Assembly: GCA_964554265.1 (NCBI GenBank) | Contig: CAZKOB010000074.1 | Span: 1 to 16,516, forward strand | DNA length: 16,516 bases | DNA from: RGIG8745 sp964554265 | GTDB lineage: Bacteria > Bacteroidota > Bacteroidia > Bacteroidales > Bacteroidaceae | Direction of reading: 5' to 3' | In this document: one piece after another, positions 13,749 through 16,516 of the stretch | Numbering within the stretch: position 1 is the first letter of the stretch | Layout: the number at the start of each line of letters is the position of its first letter | The notes under the pieces: model-generated | What the model saw: the letters and a program-made list of their open reading frames with translations, nothing else | What the model was told of the DNA's origin: nothing | Database searches by the model: none | Position numbers and translations under genes: made by a program

Positions 13749-14939
13749 CTATTTTATCATGGGAAGCAGCTCTTTGAGCTTCGTTATAAAGGTTTTCTCC
13801 ACATTATACTTGGCAAGGCTTTCGGGTGTCAGCCCCATGGAACGGGCTGCGGATACCCTGTAACCTTTCCAGTCCTTATAGTAGGCTTTTGACAGCAGGA
13901 TGGCGACACAGCGCATTTTGCCTTTCACGCAACTGCCGTATATCGTGGAATAGTCGGCACGCATGACGGCACGGAGGAAGTCCCGGTCGGAAACGGCATT
14001 GCCGTCCAATAGAGGTTTGCCCTTGTCGGGGCCACTCTGTACGGTGAAGGTGGTAAGGAAACGGTACAGCCTTAAAACGGGAACTTGCGCGGTCGTGCTG
14101 AACGTACCGCCTTGCATTGTATCTGTGGCGGTAAAACCGGATGACGCTTCTTCCGTACAAGAGGGTATTGTTTTGGATATTGCCGACTTGGACTCGTTCT
14201 CATGCAGCACGTTTCTTTTGACATATCCCATCGTCATGGCGATATGAAACATCTTTATTCCGGCGGACTGTGCTTTCACATCATCATTTTGGGGCAGCAT
14301 GGAAAGGTGGACGGCTTCTGCAAAATATTCCGTGAAGAGTTGTGCCAAATCCTTGTCGTTGGCATTGACAATATACTCCTTGACGGCTTGGATTTTCGCC
14401 TTGTCCACTTTGGCAAGCATGGCATACATTTCTTTCCCTCTGTTCCCGTCTGAATCCTTTGCACACTTCCGTATGGCGGTACGGATGGTGTCGATGCAGT
14501 CGGTGGCCTCGGTACGTGTCATTGGCTTGGGAGAAATGTCAGAACCCTCCGGTGATACTTTCTCCTGTTCTTTTTCGGGAAAGAAGTATTGCCTTATGAC
14601 TTCCATACTCAGGTAAGCCACCCCTGTACGGAAAGCCGCCTTGTTCAAGTCCGCATATTTGGAACAGATGCCGTGAAGCCTTTTCGTGTCATCGTGAAGT
14701 TCGACAAACTTCCGTGCCAGCTCCTTGTCCTCGTGTTCGCTGACATATTCCCTGACGCTGGCCAAAAGAAAAGGCAGGGGGTTCAGGCTGTATCGGACGT
14801 TCCTGCAAATATCCTTGCGATCTATTTCGCCACTGCCGGAAGACTTGCCGGCAAGCGATTCCGCAAGTTTCAGGCTCTCACTGATTACATTTGACAGCTT
14901 GAACAGGTCATTGATGGCGTTGAATCTTGACTTTTCCAT
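13749..14939 (-). CDS. Mobile-element protein of unknown function
   Basis: This 396-aa protein is predicted soluble, with a mostly helical, charged N-terminal two-thirds. The more structured C-terminal part (from about residue 290) is APVLRLYRFLTTF-like, and the last 45 residues, with RVSAARSMGLTPESLAKYNV, resemble a small DNA-binding or helical module. No catalytic motif is recognised. The start at 14939 is chosen because AAGGAGG lies 5 nt upstream; a GTG at 14945 would fall inside that ribosome site. It begins 10 bp after the integrase stop and ends before a terminator, so it is co-transcribed with the integrase and may help integration or its control. Confidence 0.75.
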   Translation of the reverse strand: MEKSRFNAINDLFKLSNVISESLKLAESLAGKSSGSGEIDRKDICRNVRYSLNPLPFLLASVREYVSEHEDKELARKFVELHDDTKRLHGICSKYADLNKAAFRTGVAYLSMEVIRQYFFPEKEQEKVSPEGSDISPKPMTRTEATDCIDTIRTAIRKCAKDSDGNRGKEMYAMLAKVDKAKIQAVKEYIVNANDKDLAQLFTEYFAEAVHLSMLPQNDDVKAQSAGIKMFHIAMTMGYVKRNVLHENESKSAISKTIPSCTEEASSGFTATDTMQGGTFSTTAQVPVLRLYRFLTTFTVQSGPDKGKPLLDGNAVSDRDFLRAVMRADYSTIYGSCVKGKMRCVAILLSKAYYKDWKGYRVSAARSMGLTPESLAKYNVEKTFITKLKELLPMIK

Positions 14940-14949
14940 AAACACCTCC

Positions 14950-16320
14950 TTATATTTCGATGATACCCTTGAAATCCTTTAACGCTATGACAGCCTTTTC
15001 CTCCGCATCCAGTTTCAGGTAGTGGCGCAGTTGCGCCTCGCTGCTGTGTCCCGTGATGGCTTGGATGGAAGGCAGAGGGACACCAGCCTTATACGCATTG
15101 GTGGCAAAACTCCTTCGGGCTGTATGGGAAAGGAGCATATCGCAGAACCTCCTTCCACGTTTGGGGTTGAGACGCTTCTCGTCAAAGCCGCAGTCATGTG
15201 TCCATCCGAGCAACAGGCCGATGGTCTTCACCAGCTTGTTCATTTCATTGGGATGAACCGGGGGTAGCTTGCCGTCATACTTCGCAAGTATGGCTCTTAC
15301 TCGCCTGTCAACGGGGATATAGACTTTCTTTTCCGTCTTCTGCTGGGTAATGAGTATGAACTCCGTGCCGCCTATTTCCGTTATCATGTCCTCGCATATC
15401 CTTGAATAGTCGGAAACTCGCTGACCGGTCAGACAGCCCACAATGAAAATGTCCCTCACGTGCTCCAGTGTCCTGATATGGGTGATGCGGCATTTGGAGA
15501 TTTGCGCTTGCTTCTCATCTTCATCTATATCCAGAGCCTTCCACCTGTTGATGACAGCTTCCTTGGAGGAAAGGTCGAGGTCGAGCATTTCCTGTATCTG
15601 TTCCGGTGTGAGGTAGATGTTGTCCACCTCCTCCTTTTTCGGCACGAAGTCGGAATGACGGAAATCATCGCATTTGGTCAGCTTGTCCTCGTAGGCAGCC
15701 TTTGCCACCGTGCGGACATCGGTCATATACGAATTGATGGCGTTGGGCATCAAACCTCGTTCTTTCCAGTAACCGACAAGGCTGTTGCGTGTCTCCATCG
15801 TCATGTCATCCAATCCGAGCTTGCGGTGGGTCTCTTTCTGATACCTTTTTATCTGGCTTAGAATCATGCGCAGACTTTTGAGATAGGCAGGCGACACTTT
15901 TACGGTGCGGCCTTTCTTGGTGCGCCGTCCGGTTTCCATGTCTTCTATATAAGAGGTGAGGAAATCCTCGAACAGCATCCTGCCTTTGGGCTTGACCTCC
16001 ACAATCCGCATCATACCGTTGAGCACGTCGTGTTTCACGCTCTCGATGATGTTCTTGGCCTCCTTGGGATTGAATCCGTCCGCCTCGAATGCCGCTTTTA
16101 TTCTCGCGAGGACTTGAGCGAACTGCCCGTACTTTATCCCGATGCTTGACATCAGGGCTGACGAGGTGTATTGCAGGCTGCGGTACTTTCCCCATTCAAG
16201 TTGCTTGATTGTGAAGCCCGTCACGACTTTCATGTTCGCCTTTCCGGTGCGCACACGGGCATAGATGGAACCGTAGTCTTCCTTTCCGGCCTTGGATGAT
16301 TTGATGAAGATGAAATCCAT
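14950..16320 (-). CDS. int: Tyrosine recombinase/integrase of the mobilizable element
   Basis: This 456-aa tyrosine recombinase has the expected residues: first arginine R301 (TGQRVSDYSRI), HxxR H399/R402 (LLSHTARRSFATNAYKAG), H425 (GHSSEAQLRHY) and the nucleophile Y434. An N-terminal arm-type domain (MDFIFIKSSKAGKEDYGSIY) and a SAM-like core-binding domain (about 110-215) precede it, as in Bacteroides transposon integrases. An alternative upstream start would put the -7 promoter box inside the gene, so 16320 is preferred. It should integrate and, with the excisionase-like protein, excise the element. Confidence 0.93.
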   Translation of the reverse strand: MDFIFIKSSKAGKEDYGSIYARVRTGKANMKVVTGFTIKQLEWGKYRSLQYTSSALMSSIGIKYGQFAQVLARIKAAFEADGFNPKEAKNIIESVKHDVLNGMMRIVEVKPKGRMLFEDFLTSYIEDMETGRRTKKGRTVKVSPAYLKSLRMILSQIKRYQKETHRKLGLDDMTMETRNSLVGYWKERGLMPNAINSYMTDVRTVAKAAYEDKLTKCDDFRHSDFVPKKEEVDNIYLTPEQIQEMLDLDLSSKEAVINRWKALDIDEDEKQAQISKCRITHIRTLEHVRDIFIVGCLTGQRVSDYSRICEDMITEIGGTEFILITQQKTEKKVYIPVDRRVRAILAKYDGKLPPVHPNEMNKLVKTIGLLLGWTHDCGFDEKRLNPKRGRRFCDMLLSHTARRSFATNAYKAGVPLPSIQAITGHSSEAQLRHYLKLDAEEKAVIALKDFKGIIEI

Positions 16321-16347
16321 ACGCGATATATCTTGGTTACTGTGGTG

Positions 16348-16355
16348 CAAAGGTA
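16348..16355 (-). promoter_or_regulatory. -7 box of the integrase gene
   Basis: TACCTTTG on the minus strand, a full TAnnTTTG match, is 27 bp upstream of the ATG at 16318-16320. A -33 element is not clear. Confidence 0.6.
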
Positions 16356-16516
16356 CAAAATATATCCCGAAATATGGTATCAAATAGTACCAATATTTTC
16401 TAAAACCGTGAAATTTCGTGAGTATTCAAACCAAATGAAAACATCTGCAAATAACTGATATACAAATATAACCTATAAAACGGAATTTCACTGAATATAT
16501 TTGGTGAATAGTGGGC
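16356..16516. other. AT-rich region beside the integrase, likely att side
   Basis: No gene is visible. Inverted short repeats occur: GGTAC (16352-16356) with GTACC (16387-16391), and GTGAAATT (16408-16415) with AATTTCAC (16484-16491). Such repeats beside an integrase gene often mark integrase-binding sites and the element end. The window ends before the junction can be defined. Confidence 0.4.

Noticed and set aside
9040..16516. Search for paired att direct repeats between the 9040-9076 junction and the 16356-16516 end
   Set aside because: Only AACATCT-size matches (7 bp) were found, too short in AT-rich DNA to call att sites.
1..16516. CRISPR array, tRNA, rRNA or complete insertion sequence
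   Set aside because: No regularly spaced repeats, cloverleaf, rRNA-like stretch or transposase gene was seen.

Overview
The window looks like DNA from a gut Bacteroidales species (Bacteroides, Phocaeicola or Parabacteroides type). It has TAnnTTTG promoter -7 boxes, few Shine-Dalgarno sequences in the left half, a SusC-like outer-membrane barrel protein with the usual Bacteroidetes N-terminal domain, and a Bacteroides-type mobilizable island. It falls into two blocks that converge at about 9062/9077.

Left block (1-9062, AT-rich): a peptide natural-product (RiPP) cluster joined to what looks like a small-molecule signalling module. It holds an E1/ThiF-like adenylating enzyme (292-1053, +), a LuxR-type regulator with a PAS-like N-terminus (1048-1806, -), and a LuxI/FeeM-like N-acyltransferase (1973-2599, +). 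These are followed by one operon: a 56-residue double-glycine-leader precursor peptide (2794-2964), a radical SAM/SPASM maturase (3062-4357), an outer-membrane beta-barrel protein (4329-6647), a C39-peptidase ABC exporter (6650-8839), and a short HlyD-like membrane protein (8841-9062). Three plus-strand promoters (for the E1-like gene, the acyltransferase and the precursor operon) carry nearly the same 18-bp box, AATACACTTTTGTGTCAA. In each, the box centre is exactly 30.5 bp upstream of the TAnnTTTG box and no -33 TTTG is present. That is the geometry of an activator site near -42. A fourth copy lies 38 bp upstream of the third, and a variant with a longer spacer lies in front of the luxR-like gene. 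The simplest reading is a self-induced circuit: the E1-like protein and acyltransferase make a signal, the LuxR-like protein senses it, and together they switch on peptide production and export. The chemistry and the signal are inference.

Right block (9077-16516, higher GC, all genes on the minus strand): an integrative mobilizable element. In transcription order it has a tyrosine recombinase, a 396-aa protein of unknown function, a terminator, an excisionase-like HTH protein, a putative winged-helix protein, a repeat-bearing oriT candidate, MobC, a relaxase, a one-TM membrane protein, and an Abi_2-family HEPN gene broken by two adjacent one-base homopolymer contractions. No coupling protein or type IV secretion genes are present, so it would need a helper for transfer. 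I could not find paired att sites, so whether the RiPP cluster is cargo of this element or its neighbour is open.

I saw no tRNA, rRNA, CRISPR array or complete insertion sequence.
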